Positions 25,459 to 34,699 of a stretch of 64,000 bases of DNA are shown here, in pieces (position 1 is the stretch's first letter; every line of letters starts with the position of its first letter). The notes under the pieces are model-generated. The model had not been told where the DNA came from. It was given only the letters and a program-made list of their open reading frames with translations, and searched no databases. Origin of the DNA: an uncultured Pelagibacteraceae bacterium (lineage in GTDB: Bacteria > Pseudomonadota > Alphaproteobacteria > Pelagibacterales > Pelagibacteraceae); the NCBI GenBank assembly GCA_902571955.1, contig CACGDZ010000005.1, forward strand, positions 1-64,000, in the 5' to 3' direction. The position numbers and the translations under genes were made by a program.

Positions 25459-26454
25459 ATGAAAACATCTACAAAAATAACAACTATAGTAATAATATTT
25501 TTCTTAATCATTGCAACAGTGATCATTGGAAGAACAATGATTGGAAATCATTTCAAAAAAAAATTTAGTAAAAGACCGCCTCCTGGAATAATAATAACTA
25601 CTACTCAAGAAAGAGTTTTTGAAAATATTATAAGTACCTATGGGACAGCAACTCCAATTCAAACACAATCATTTAAAATTGAAAAATATGAAATATTAAA
25701 ACCTATAAAATTTAATCAAAAAGTTAAAAAGGGTGATGTAATTGCTGAGCTTAAAAATCGAAAAGTTATTGCTCAATTTGATGGTGTTATTGGAAAAAGA
25801 GAATTTTCGGAAGATATAGAGGTTTCAAAATCCTCAATATTAATTAATCTTGAAGATACTAGCTCAATATATTGTGATGTAGATATACCTGAAATTTTTG
25901 TACCATTTATTGAGGTTGGACTACCAGTTGATATTAAGTTTTCTGGATATAAAAATAAAATTTATAAAGGTGAAGTAGACTCTTTTGCTAGCAGGATAAG
26001 TGAAGATACAAGAGCTTTAGCAACAAGAATTAAGATGGATAATTCATCGGGTGAAATATTACCTGGTTCATTTTTAGAAATATCAATTAAATATGATGTA
26101 AGAAATGGGTTAAGTGCTCCTGACACTAGTACAATTGTCGAGGGTGAAAATGTTTTTATTTATAAAGTAGATGAAAAAAATAAAGTGATGAAAACAAAAG
26201 TAACCATTGGTGATAGATACTTAGGCTTTGTAGAAATATTAGATGGATTAAATAATGGAGATAAAATTGTTGCAGAAGGAACAAAAAAAGTAAGACCAAA
26301 TTTAACAATCAGACCTATAGATAAAGGTGCTAAAAAAAAACAAGGAAATTCTAGCTGGGGTAAAAAAGGTAAATCAAAAAAAGCTGAAGAAAAAAAAGGA
26401 AAATTTGATTGGTTAAAAAATATTTTTAAAAAATCAGATAAAGAGAAAAAATAA
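25459..26454 (+). CDS. RND efflux periplasmic adaptor (membrane fusion protein)
   Basis: The 331-residue protein has an N-terminal membrane anchor (about 8-27), a lipoyl-like barrel-sandwich domain with KVKKGDVIAELKNRKVIAQF, and later beta-barrel and membrane-proximal domains (GDRYLGFVEILDGLNNGDKI). It ends with an unusually Lys-rich tail of about 40 residues. It should link the RND pump encoded 4 bases downstream to an outer-membrane channel. No TolC-type gene is in the window. The Lys-rich tail is odd for this family. Confidence 0.88.
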   Translation: MKTSTKITTIVIIFFLIIATVIIGRTMIGNHFKKKFSKRPPPGIIITTTQERVFENIISTYGTATPIQTQSFKIEKYEILKPIKFNQKVKKGDVIAELKNRKVIAQFDGVIGKREFSEDIEVSKSSILINLEDTSSIYCDVDIPEIFVPFIEVGLPVDIKFSGYKNKIYKGEVDSFASRISEDTRALATRIKMDNSSGEILPGSFLEISIKYDVRNGLSAPDTSTIVEGENVFIYKVDEKNKVMKTKVTIGDRYLGFVEILDGLNNGDKIVAEGTKKVRPNLTIRPIDKGAKKKQGNSSWGKKGKSKKAEEKKGKFDWLKNIFKKSDKEKK

Positions 26455-26458
26455 TTAA

Positions 26459-29400
26459 ATGTATATAACTGAAGTTAGCATTAAACGACCTGTGGTAGCT
26501 TGGGTCATGTCTTTAATCTTGATTATTTTTGGAACATTTGTTTTTTTAGAATTACCGGTTAGAGAACTTCCTGATGGTATACAGCCTCCAGTAGTTCAAG
26601 TGCAAACTGATTATAAGTCTGCCTCAGCAGAGATTGTTGATGAGGAAATAACCCAAAAACTTGAGGATGTAATTGGTGGTGCTGAAGGAATTAAAAATAT
26701 TGATTCAAGTTCACTAAATGGGCGAAGTAGAATTAATATTCAGTTTAATACAGACATCAACTTAGATGATGCTGCAAATGATATCAGAGAAAGAGTTGCG
26801 AGAGTCGTTGATAATCTACCAAGTGAGTCAAATCCTCCCCAAATTTTAAAGCAAGCTGCAGGTTTTACTACCACTATGTGGGTGGGTCTTTCATCAGCAA
26901 CATGGAGTGATCTAGATTTAGGCGACTATGCTGAAAGATATCTTATAGATGCATTTTCAAGCGTCCCAAATGTCGGTAGAATTCTGGTTGGAGGATTAAG
27001 GGAACTCAGTGTAAGAGTATGGATAGACCCAATTAAATTAGCAGCTAATAATCTTACAATTCAAGAAGTTGAAAGAGCTCTTAGAAATGAAAATCTGAAT
27101 CTTCCAGCAGGAACTTTAGAAGCAAATAATAAAGATTTGACGTTAAATATTGATAAATCTTACTCTAATATAGAAAGCATTAAGCAGTTACCTCTTAAAA
27201 AAAATAAAGAAAAAGTAATTATTTTATCAGATGTTGCAAACATAGAGTTTGGCCCTGTTTCTGAAAAAACCTTATTTAAAGCACAAAGAAAAAATGCTGT
27301 TAATATGAAAACGGTAGGAATTGGAATCTATGCAAAAAGTGGAGCATCAACTGTTGAGCTTTCTAAACAAATAAAATCAAAAATTAATGAACTAAATAAA
27401 TCTTTACCTGATGGATTAAAACTAGAAATTGCATTTAATAGAGCTACCTATATTGGTGCTGCAATTGAAGAAGTTTACAAAAGTTTAGTAATTGCCTTTT
27501 TATTAGTTGTTTTAATCATTTATCTCTTTTTAGGTAACCTTAAAGCTGTAATAGTTCCTGCTGTTGCTTTACCAGTCAGTCTTATTGGATCATTTCTTGG
27601 TTTATATATATTTGATCTATCAATAAATATTTTTGTATTACTAAGTTTTATACTAGCAATTGGTATAATAACTGATGACTCAGTGATAATGACTGATGCA
27701 ATCTATACGAGGATTGAAAATGGTGAAACACCATTGGTGGCTGCGTACAAAGGCTCTAAACAAATTACATTTGCAATAATTGCAACTACTTTAATTCTTA
27801 TAGCAGTATTTTTGCCTTTAATTTTTATTAAAGGAATTTCAGGAACATTATTTAAGGAAACTGCAATAGCATTATCTTTCTCAATTGTAGTATCATCTTT
27901 TGTGGCATTAACGTTGTCGCCAATGCTTGGAAGCAAATTTTTGAACAAAAAACAAAAAATTAATTTCTTTGTAAAAAAATTTAATAATGGATTTAAATCT
28001 TTTACAAATTTTTATATCGACTCTTTGAAATATTGGATTAATAAACAAAAAACTATTTCATTATTTATAATATTAATTATTGCTGCATCAGCTTATCTAT
28101 TTAATTTTTCTAAAAAAGAATTAATTCCTATTGAAGATAGAGGTGCTTATTTAATTATTGGATCAACAGATGAAGGTAGCTCTTTCGAGTATACCCAGGA
28201 AAAAGCACAAATAATTGAAAGTAGAATATTAAGATTATTACAGGCAAAGGATAGCCCTTATGAGAGATTGATTATGAGAGTTCCAGGTTTTGGTAAATCT
28301 GCAACAACGTATAATACATTTATAATTATTGCTTTATTAGATGAATGGAAAAATAGAGAAAAAAGTAGCCAAACAGTTCTTAGAGAAGCAATTGGACAAG
28401 TAGTATCTGTACCTGAAACTTTTGCCTTTCCAATTTCTCCACAATCAATAAGAGTATCTAGTTATAACAAGCCGGTTCAAATGGTCATCTATGGATCTAG
28501 CTACGAGGAATTAGAGGAAATTCAAAATAATGTCTTAAGAGAATTAAGAAAAAATAGAAATATGTCTAGAGTTGAAAGTGATTATACAAAAAATAAACCT
28601 GAGGTTAAATTAATCACAAATAAAAATAGAGCAAATGATTTGGGAGTTTCTACCGAAAATATAGGTAGAACCTTAGAAACTCTTTATGGAGGAAAAAGAG
28701 TAACAACTTTCAGTAAAGAGGGAAGAGAATATCCAATTATTTTACAACAATATTTAGCTGACAGAAGAGATAAAGATGGATTATCAAAAATTTTTATTAG
28801 ATCTGAAACAACTGGTAAACTTGTATCTGTTGCAAGTTTAGTTGAGTTTAAAGAAACAGGTACTGCTGAAGCACTTCCAAGGTATAATCGTCAAAGAGCA
28901 GTTACAATTTCTGCAGCTCTTGCAGAGGATTATACTCTAACAGAAGCAATAAAATACCTTGAAGATGTTATGATTAAAGTTGCTCCTCAAAATCAAATCA
29001 CTTGGAAAGGAAAATCTGAAGAGTTAAAGGAAACAACAAATGAAATATACTTAATTTTTGCCCTTGCCTTATTAACTGCTTATTTAGTTATGGCAGCAAC
29101 ATTTAACTCATTTGTTCATCCATTTATTATTATTTTAACAGTTCCACTAGCTGTATTTGGTGGCTTAGTATTTATTTTATTTTTAAATAGTTCAGTAAAT
29201 ATTTTCTCTCAAATCGCTTTGATAATTCTCATTGGTATATCCACAAAGAATAGTATTTTGATAGTAGACTATACAAACCAGATAAGGACTACTGGTGTTA
29301 AAATCCAGGACGCTATAATTAAAGCTTGCCAACTTAGAATTCGACCAATCATAATGACCTCACTTAGTACAATGATAGCAATGCTTCCATTAGTCATTGG

Positions 29401-29581
29401 TAATATTGGCCCGGGCGCAGGTGAAGGATCTAGATTAGCTGTAGGTTCTACAATTTTAGGAGGAATGATTATTTCAACCTTCTTTACTTTATATGTAACT
29501 CCAACAATGTATTTAGCTCTTGCAAAAAATACCAAGCGAATTGATGCAGTTGATATTGAATTAAAAAAACAGCTAAATTAA
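26459..29581 (+). CDS. RND efflux pump, AcrB/MexB-type inner-membrane permease
   Basis: This 1040-residue protein has the RND layout: one helix, a large periplasmic loop, six helices, a second large loop and five helices. AIGIITDDSVIMTDAI contains the paired aspartates of the proton relay, and the second half repeats as LIGISTKNSILIVDY with its Lys. It uses the proton gradient to expel hydrophobic compounds. It follows the adaptor directly. The stop is the shared TTAA with the convergent lytic transglycosylase. Substrate range cannot be read from sequence. Confidence 0.93.
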   Translation: MYITEVSIKRPVVAWVMSLILIIFGTFVFLELPVRELPDGIQPPVVQVQTDYKSASAEIVDEEITQKLEDVIGGAEGIKNIDSSSLNGRSRINIQFNTDINLDDAANDIRERVARVVDNLPSESNPPQILKQAAGFTTTMWVGLSSATWSDLDLGDYAERYLIDAFSSVPNVGRILVGGLRELSVRVWIDPIKLAANNLTIQEVERALRNENLNLPAGTLEANNKDLTLNIDKSYSNIESIKQLPLKKNKEKVIILSDVANIEFGPVSEKTLFKAQRKNAVNMKTVGIGIYAKSGASTVELSKQIKSKINELNKSLPDGLKLEIAFNRATYIGAAIEEVYKSLVIAFLLVVLIIYLFLGNLKAVIVPAVALPVSLIGSFLGLYIFDLSINIFVLLSFILAIGIITDDSVIMTDAIYTRIENGETPLVAAYKGSKQITFAIIATTLILIAVFLPLIFIKGISGTLFKETAIALSFSIVVSSFVALTLSPMLGSKFLNKKQKINFFVKKFNNGFKSFTNFYIDSLKYWINKQKTISLFIILIIAASAYLFNFSKKELIPIEDRGAYLIIGSTDEGSSFEYTQEKAQIIESRILRLLQAKDSPYERLIMRVPGFGKSATTYNTFIIIALLDEWKNREKSSQTVLREAIGQVVSVPETFAFPISPQSIRVSSYNKPVQMVIYGSSYEELEEIQNNVLRELRKNRNMSRVESDYTKNKPEVKLITNKNRANDLGVSTENIGRTLETLYGGKRVTTFSKEGREYPIILQQYLADRRDKDGLSKIFIRSETTGKLVSVASLVEFKETGTAEALPRYNRQRAVTISAALAEDYTLTEAIKYLEDVMIKVAPQNQITWKGKSEELKETTNEIYLIFALALLTAYLVMAATFNSFVHPFIIILTVPLAVFGGLVFILFLNSSVNIFSQIALIILIGISTKNSILIVDYTNQIRTTGVKIQDAIIKACQLRIRPIIMTSLSTMIAMLPLVIGNIGPGAGEGSRLAVGSTILGGMIISTFFTLYVTPTMYLALAKNTKRIDAVDIELKKQLN

Positions 29582-30177
29582 AAAATAATATATTTTGAAG
29601 TTGATAAAGAATTTTTACATTCTGATAATTGTTGCTTATAAATATTTGATTGTTTCTCCACTCTTTTGGCTAGATTAATTACTTTTTTATTTTTTTTATA
29701 ATTTTTATAGTTACCCCACCCTTCATGATAAGCAATATACTGCTTGAAAGCATCCTTTTTTGAAACTTTTAAAATTTTTTCAGTTTTGTTTGTATACCAA
29801 CCAATAAAATCTACACTGTCTTTAAATCTTGTCCTAGCAGCAAACTTATTCCCAGTTTCTTCTTTATATTGTTTCCATGTTCCTTTTACAGCTTGCGAAT
29901 ACCCAAAAGAAGTTGATGGTCTCTTATAAGGCACTACTTTAAATAATTTCTGTCTAGGAGGTTTTGCTAACCAATAAAAACTGGATTCCATTTTTATAAT
30001 TGCAAGCTGTAAATAAATTGGAGTCCCCCATTTTTTCTCAGCTTTTTTTGCATGTTTATACCACATGTATCTTTCATTAAATATAGAACAACTATCTGCT
30101 GTATTTTTTGGAACAGACGAGCAACCTGAAATTAAAATTATTAAAATAATTAAATAATTAACTTTTAATATTTTCAT
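29578..30177 (-). CDS. Lytic transglycosylase-like (SLT-domain) lipoprotein
   Basis: From ATG at 30177 the protein has 199 residues. A signal peptide ends in the lipobox ISGC (residues 16-19). The mature part has LQLAIIKMESSFYW, with the SLT-type catalytic glutamate, then SFGYSQAVKGTWKQY and AYHEGWGNY, the usual transglycosylase landmarks. It should cleave peptidoglycan from the outer or inner membrane face. A TTG at 30198 gives a longer frame but disrupts the signal peptide start. It overlaps the VanZ gene by 20 bases. Confidence 0.83.
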   Translation of the reverse strand: MKILKVNYLIILIILISGCSSVPKNTADSCSIFNERYMWYKHAKKAEKKWGTPIYLQLAIIKMESSFYWLAKPPRQKLFKVVPYKRPSTSFGYSQAVKGTWKQYKEETGNKFAARTRFKDSVDFIGWYTNKTEKILKVSKKDAFKQYIAYHEGWGNYKNYKKNKKVINLAKRVEKQSNIYKQQLSECKNSLSTSKYIIF

Positions 30178-30553
30178 TTTTTTTGAAAAAATAAACAATA
30201 ATTGTTATTATAATAACACCTATAAGATTTCCAAATAAATCAGGAATTTCAAAACTTCTTTCAGGTATAAAATAATGCAGTATCTCAAGTATTATTGATA
30301 AAAATATTAAATAAAAAGTAAGTAATATAAATTGAGAAGATTTATTAAATGTTAAATAACCGACAACAGAAAACAGGACAAACGCATACAAGTGATTAGT
30401 CGAAATTATAAAATCTGCTGTTATTTGTGGTTGTAATTTGCAATCATTGTATAAAAAACAACCAAACAAGCTACCTGGATACAAATATAAAAGTATCAAT
30501 AAGAAATTGAATAAATAAAAAATAAATTTATATTTCGAAAATAAATTAATCAT
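30158..30553 (-). CDS. VanZ-like membrane protein
   Basis: The 131-residue form from ATG 30553 has four hydrophobic helices and the VanZ-like stretch LEILHYFIPERSFEIPDLFGNLIG, quoted here only by its key residues E-H-Y and D-x-x-x-N-x-x-G near the third and fourth helix. A TTG at 30577 adds 8 residues. VanZ-like proteins are widespread small membrane proteins with no settled general role. The gene's 3' end overlaps the lytic transglycosylase start, which suggests a joint envelope function. Confidence 0.78.
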   Translation of the reverse strand: MINLFSKYKFIFYLFNFLLILLYLYPGSLFGCFLYNDCKLQPQITADFIISTNHLYAFVLFSVVGYLTFNKSSQFILLTFYLIFLSIILEILHYFIPERSFEIPDLFGNLIGVIIITIIVYFFKKNENIKS

Positions 30554-30598
30554 TAATAGTATAGTTTTATTTATCAAATTGATCTAAAAGATAAACAA

Positions 30599-31306
30599 AT
30601 GAGTTATTTAATTTTAGTTAGACATGGTCAAAGTGTCTGGAATCTTGAAAAAAAATTTACTGGATGGGTAGATGTAGAGTTAACGGAAAATGGTCAATTG
30701 GAAGCAAAAAAAGCAGGCCAACTAATAAAAAAAGAAAATATTGAAATTAATCTTTATTATTCATCCTTTCAATTAAGAGCAAAAAATACTTTAAAAATAA
30801 TACAAGAAGAATTGAAAGATTTTAAAAAAGTAATAAGTGCATGGGAATTAAACGAAAGACATTATGGTGCCCTGACTGGATTAAACAAAGATGAAATGAA
30901 AGTAAAAATTGGAGAAGAAAAAGTTCATCAATTTAGACGTTCTTGGGATCTTAGACCTGAACCTTTAGATAAAAAAAATCCATATCATCCAATAAATATT
31001 GAAACCTATAAAGGAATTCCTCTAGAAAAAATTCCTGACACTGAGTCACTGAAAGATACTTATGAAAGAGTAATAAAATTTTATAGTAAAGAGATAGAAC
31101 ACAAATCAAATGAAAATATTCTCATTTCTGCTCATGGAAACTCCATCAGAGCTCTTTGCAAATATTTGTTCAATTTAGATGACAACGAGATTTCTAAACT
31201 TGAAATTCCTACAGGAAACCCACTTTTAATTGAATTAGAAAACAGTAAAATTTCTAATTGCAAATATCTTGATCAAGAAAGAGCTAAAGATCTTTTAGTT
31301 TTTTAA
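30599..31306 (+). CDS. gpmA: 2,3-Bisphosphoglycerate-dependent phosphoglycerate mutase
   Basis: The 235-residue protein has the phosphohistidine motif LVRHGQSVWNLEKKFTGW and the second histidine in LISAHGNSIRALCKYL. NERHYGALTGLNKDE is the conserved substrate loop. It interconverts 3- and 2-phosphoglycerate in glycolysis and gluconeogenesis. Its last 23 bases overlap the convergent nucleotidyltransferase gene. Confidence 0.94.
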   Translation: MSYLILVRHGQSVWNLEKKFTGWVDVELTENGQLEAKKAGQLIKKENIEINLYYSSFQLRAKNTLKIIQEELKDFKKVISAWELNERHYGALTGLNKDEMKVKIGEEKVHQFRRSWDLRPEPLDKKNPYHPINIETYKGIPLEKIPDTESLKDTYERVIKFYSKEIEHKSNENILISAHGNSIRALCKYLFNLDDNEISKLEIPTGNPLLIELENSKISNCKYLDQERAKDLLVF

Positions 31307-31973
31307 AAATATCCAGATCAGTTAAATGATAAAAGTCTTTTTGGCTCTCATAACCAAATAATTTTTTTTGATCCAATAAACTATTCCAAATTTCTAAAAT
31401 TGAGTAATTTTCTATTTTCTGTTTAATAAATAATTTTTTATTAATTATTTGGCACCCAATATAAATAAATTCTTTTTTAGCCTCTTTGTTAATTAAATTA
31501 TTTTTTAAATTGAAATCTCCTTTTAATTTTTTATCAAAACTTAATTTTTTATTTACTAAGAGAAGAATGTTTTCTAATTTTTCAGAAAAATACATTTTTT
31601 TCATTTTTAATATCTCGTCTTTATAGTCATTACTCCAGATTGTATCTGGATTAAAAATTATAAAGTCCTTTTCATTAGAGTCTTTAATCATATTTTGAAT
31701 ACCTCCCCCTGTATCTAAAATATGCTCACCATCCTCAATTATTTTGATATCAATATTGAAATTTTTACTGTTTAAAAAAACTGAAAATTGATCCTTTAAA
31801 TAAAAAGTATTTATTAAGATTTTTTGGATACCTAGTTTTTCGATTAAGTTAATACATCTCTCCAGCATACTTACATCTTTAATCTCTAATAAAGGCTTAG
31901 GAGTATTTAAAGTAATTGGATTTAATCTCTTACCAAAACCTGCACATAAAATTAAAGCTGTATTTATTCTCAC
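31284..31973 (-). CDS. murU: Nucleotidyltransferase, MurU-like (MurNAc-1-P uridylyltransferase)
   Basis: The 229-residue protein starts at GTG 31973 and has the NTP-transferase loop LCAGFGKRLNPIT followed by TPKPLLEI. LDTGGGIQNM and FNPDTIWS match the MurU branch. It would make UDP-MurNAc from MurNAc-1-phosphate. It is 3 bases after the AmgK-like kinase, a partner pair known from the cell-wall recycling route that bypasses fosfomycin-sensitive synthesis. Other sugar-1-phosphates remain possible. Confidence 0.78.
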   Translation of the reverse strand: MRINTALILCAGFGKRLNPITLNTPKPLLEIKDVSMLERCINLIEKLGIQKILINTFYLKDQFSVFLNSKNFNIDIKIIEDGEHILDTGGGIQNMIKDSNEKDFIIFNPDTIWSNDYKDEILKMKKMYFSEKLENILLLVNKKLSFDKKLKGDFNLKNNLINKEAKKEFIYIGCQIINKKLFIKQKIENYSILEIWNSLLDQKKLFGYESQKDFYHLTDLDIFKKLKDL

Positions 31974-31976
31974 ACT

Positions 31977-32921
31977 CTACCTTACAAATTTTGGAAAATT
32001 ATTTTTTAATAATAACATCAAATTATTGAATTCATTTTGCTCCTTAAGTCTGTGATTAATCATTTCCCAAGCGTAGGGAATTAATTTAAGATATTTTTTT
32101 TTATTATCTCTAACAGCTAAACGCATAAATATACCAATTATTTTTAAATTCCTTAAAACAGATAATATTTCAAAATCTTTTTTAAATTTTTTCAAATCAA
32201 TTTTTTTATTTGTTTTAATGTAAAACTTAAATACTTTGTCTTTTAATTCATTAGATGTTTTTAATCTTACGTCATCAATTAAAGATGCTAAATCGTAAGC
32301 TCTATTACCAATTAGAGCATCTTGACTATCAATTACTGCAATTTTTTTATTGTAATACATCAAATTTGAAACATGAAAATCTCTATGAACAAATGTAATA
32401 TTTTTATAATTTAATTTTGATAATAATTTTTTTATCTCTAATCTAAATTTTTTTTTAAATTGAATACTTTTGGATTTAGACAATATCTTTGGTGCATACC
32501 AGTCACAAAAAAGTTTAGTTTCATCAATTAAAGTTTTTTTTTTATATTCTTGAACTTTATATAATTTGTTTTTAAAATTTTTTACTTTTTTATCTTTTAT
32601 TAATTGTATTTTGTTTAAAATTTTTATTATCTTTTTAAAAATAAAATATTTATTATTTTTTTTCTTTTTTAAAGTTTGAAACAAAGTTTGATCTCCGAAG
32701 TCATTTATTTCTATATAATTATTAATGTAATTTTCACTCATTAGATTTGGTGCTAAAATTTTATTTTTAATTAAGATTTTATTTATCGCATCATAAATTA
32801 AAAGATTTTTTAACTTTTCTTTCTTGGATATTACAATAATAGATTTATTTTCTCTGTTTCTATAAAATTCTCTAAAAGACGCGTCACCTTTTATTTTTTT
32901 CAATTTTGCTAAGTTTTTCAT
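31977..32921 (-). CDS. amgK: Sugar kinase, AmgK-like (aminoglycoside phosphotransferase fold)
   Basis: The 314-residue protein has GDASFREFYR at its start, the phosphotransferase loop FVHRDFHVSNLMYY, and IDSQDALIGNRAYDLASLIDD with the metal-binding Asp (by key residues). This is the AmgK/APH pattern for kinases acting on the anomeric carbon of MurNAc or GlcNAc. It is strongly Lys/Ile/Asn-rich. The conserved alphaproteobacterial order tsaE-amgK-murU supports the call. Confidence 0.76.
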   Translation of the reverse strand: MKNLAKLKKIKGDASFREFYRNRENKSIIVISKKEKLKNLLIYDAINKILIKNKILAPNLMSENYINNYIEINDFGDQTLFQTLKKKKNNKYFIFKKIIKILNKIQLIKDKKVKNFKNKLYKVQEYKKKTLIDETKLFCDWYAPKILSKSKSIQFKKKFRLEIKKLLSKLNYKNITFVHRDFHVSNLMYYNKKIAVIDSQDALIGNRAYDLASLIDDVRLKTSNELKDKVFKFYIKTNKKIDLKKFKKDFEILSVLRNLKIIGIFMRLAVRDNKKKYLKLIPYAWEMINHRLKEQNEFNNLMLLLKNNFPKFVR

Positions 32922-32937
32922 TAAAATAGTTTTTAAT

Positions 32938-33387
32938 TTAAACTTTTATATCTACAGTTCTATCATTTAATTGATTTAAATAATTAAATGTTAAAGTTAT
33001 AAATTTTATATCTTGTTTATCAGCAATCAATTGTGGCCATTCTATAAGTGTTATTAATTTATTATCTTTTTCAAAAATATCTAAATTATTGACATCTTCT
33101 TTCCTATTAATTCTAAATAAATCATAATGTTTTATTCTAATATCTTTCACCTGATACTCATTTAATAAACTAAAAGTAGGGCTTGTAATTTCTGTTTGAG
33201 TTAAATTATTTTTTTTTTGATACTCATTTATAAAATATTTAACAAAGGTTGTTTTACCAACGCCCATCTCTCCATATAAAAAAACAAATTCACCACCTTT
33301 TAGGTATTTTGTAAATACTTTAGCTAATTCTTTAGTTAACTTCTCTGAGGTGATATCGATTGTGCTATCTTTAATAGCGATAGGCAT
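32938..33387 (-). CDS. tsaE: tRNA threonylcarbamoyladenosine biosynthesis protein TsaE
   Basis: The protein has 149 residues from ATG 33387; a GTG at 33417 would extend it by 10 residues and deepen the overlap with ahcY. The Walker A motif is [20 protein letters not shown], with later [10 protein letters not shown] and LIEWPQ motifs of TsaE. It is the ATPase partner of TsaB/TsaD in making t6A37 of tRNAs. It overlaps ahcY by 17 bases. Confidence 0.92.
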   Translation of the reverse strand: MPIAIKDSTIDITSEKLTKELAKVFTKYLKGGEFVFLYGEMGVGKTTFVKYFINEYQKKNNLTQTEITSPTFSLLNEYQVKDIRIKHYDLFRINRKEDVNNLDIFEKDNKLITLIEWPQLIADKQDIKFITLTFNYLNQLNDRTVDIKV

Positions 33388-34657
33388 CTGGTTTGAAAGG
33401 ACCTTCTGTTCCAACACTTATATAATCTGCTTGTTCTTTTGATAACTTTGTTAGTTTTGCCCCTACTTTTTTTAAGTGCAAAGTTGCTACTTTTTCATCC
33501 AAATGTTTTGGAAGTACATAAACTTTATTTTCATAATTTTTATGATTATGCCAAAGTTCTATTTGAGCAATAACTTGGTTAGTAAATGATGCACTCATAA
33601 CAAAACTTGGATGTCCAGTTGCACAACCAAGATTAACTAATCTTCCTTCAGCTAAAAGAATAATTCTTTTACTACTAGGCAACTCTATTTCATGCACTTG
33701 AGGTTTTACTTCAGTCCACTTATAATTCTTAAGAGCCTCAACTTGTATTTCATTATCAAAGTGGCCAATATTACATAGAATAGCTCTATCCTTCATATCT
33801 CTCATGTGATCTGCGGTAACAATGTCTTTATTCCCTGTTGCTGTTACAACTATATCAGCCCTACTTATAGCCTCCTCCATCAATACCACCTCATAACCTT
33901 CCATTGCGGCTTGGAGAGCACAAATAGGATCTGCCTCTGTGACCAAAACTCTAGCTCCACTTTGTCTTAAAGATGCGGCGCTTCCTTTTCCAACGTCTCC
34001 AAAACCAGCAACAATAGCAATCTTTCCAGACATCATTACATCAGTAGCTCTTCTTATCCCATCAACTAAACTTTCTCTACATCCATATAAATTATCAAAT
34101 TTTGATTTTGTGACAGAATCATTCACGTTTATTGCTGGAACCAAAAGGGATTTATCTTTTTCCATTTTATTTAGTGCTTTAATTCCAGTGGTAGTTTCCT
34201 CTGAAACTCCTTTAATATCTTTCATTAAATCCTCATACTCGTTATGCATGATAGCTGTTAAATCTCCACCATCATCTAATAACATGTTGGGCTTCCAATC
34301 TGGTTTTCCTACTATAGTTTGCTTAATACACCACAAATATTCCTCCTCAGTTTCACCTTTCCAGGCATAAACAGGGATCCCAGCCTTTGCAATTGCAGCA
34401 GCTGCATGATCTTGAGTTGAAAAAATATTACAAGAAGACCATCTTACTTCAGCACCTAATGCAACTAAGGTTTCGATTAGTACAGCCGTTTGAATTGTCA
34501 TATGGAGGCATCCTATAATTCTTGCACCCTTTAATGGTTTTTCTTTAGAATACTCTTCTCTTAAAGCCATTAAACCAGGCATTTCACTTTCAGCTATTGA
34601 TATTTCTTTCCTACCAAATTCAGCTTGAGCAATGTCTTTTACTTTATAATCTTCCAT
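33371..34657 (-). CDS. ahcY: S-adenosylhomocysteine hydrolase
   Basis: The 428-residue protein starts [19 protein letters not shown] and has the NAD motif [14 protein letters not shown], the catalytic [18 protein letters not shown] region (Lys and Asp) and the family C-terminus KPDAYRY. It splits S-adenosylhomocysteine to adenosine and homocysteine and keeps methyltransferases such as CFA synthase active. It is shorter than eukaryotic forms and lacks no key residue. A candidate promoter ends 7 bases before the ATG, so a leaderless mRNA is possible. Confidence 0.95.
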   Translation of the reverse strand: MEDYKVKDIAQAEFGRKEISIAESEMPGLMALREEYSKEKPLKGARIIGCLHMTIQTAVLIETLVALGAEVRWSSCNIFSTQDHAAAAIAKAGIPVYAWKGETEEEYLWCIKQTIVGKPDWKPNMLLDDGGDLTAIMHNEYEDLMKDIKGVSEETTTGIKALNKMEKDKSLLVPAINVNDSVTKSKFDNLYGCRESLVDGIRRATDVMMSGKIAIVAGFGDVGKGSAASLRQSGARVLVTEADPICALQAAMEGYEVVLMEEAISRADIVVTATGNKDIVTADHMRDMKDRAILCNIGHFDNEIQVEALKNYKWTEVKPQVHEIELPSSKRIILLAEGRLVNLGCATGHPSFVMSASFTNQVIAQIELWHNHKNYENKVYVLPKHLDEKVATLHLKKVGAKLTKLSKEQADYISVGTEGPFKPDAYRY

Positions 34658-34664
34658 GGCAAGC

Positions 34665-34692
34665 TTTATACAGCTAAGTATTTATTTATCAA
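34665..34692 (-). promoter_or_regulatory. Sigma70-type promoter before ahcY
   Basis: On the minus strand TTGATA (34692-34687), a 16-base spacer and TATAAA (34670-34665) form a good promoter. Only 7 bases lie between the -10 box and the ahcY ATG. There is no room for a Shine-Dalgarno sequence or riboswitch in the resulting mRNA. Confidence 0.6.
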
Positions 34693-34699
34693 GAAATGA

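Noticed and set aside
34658-34699. SAH or SAM riboswitch before ahcY
   Set aside because: Only 42 bases lie between chvG and ahcY, filled by a promoter; no aptamer core fits.
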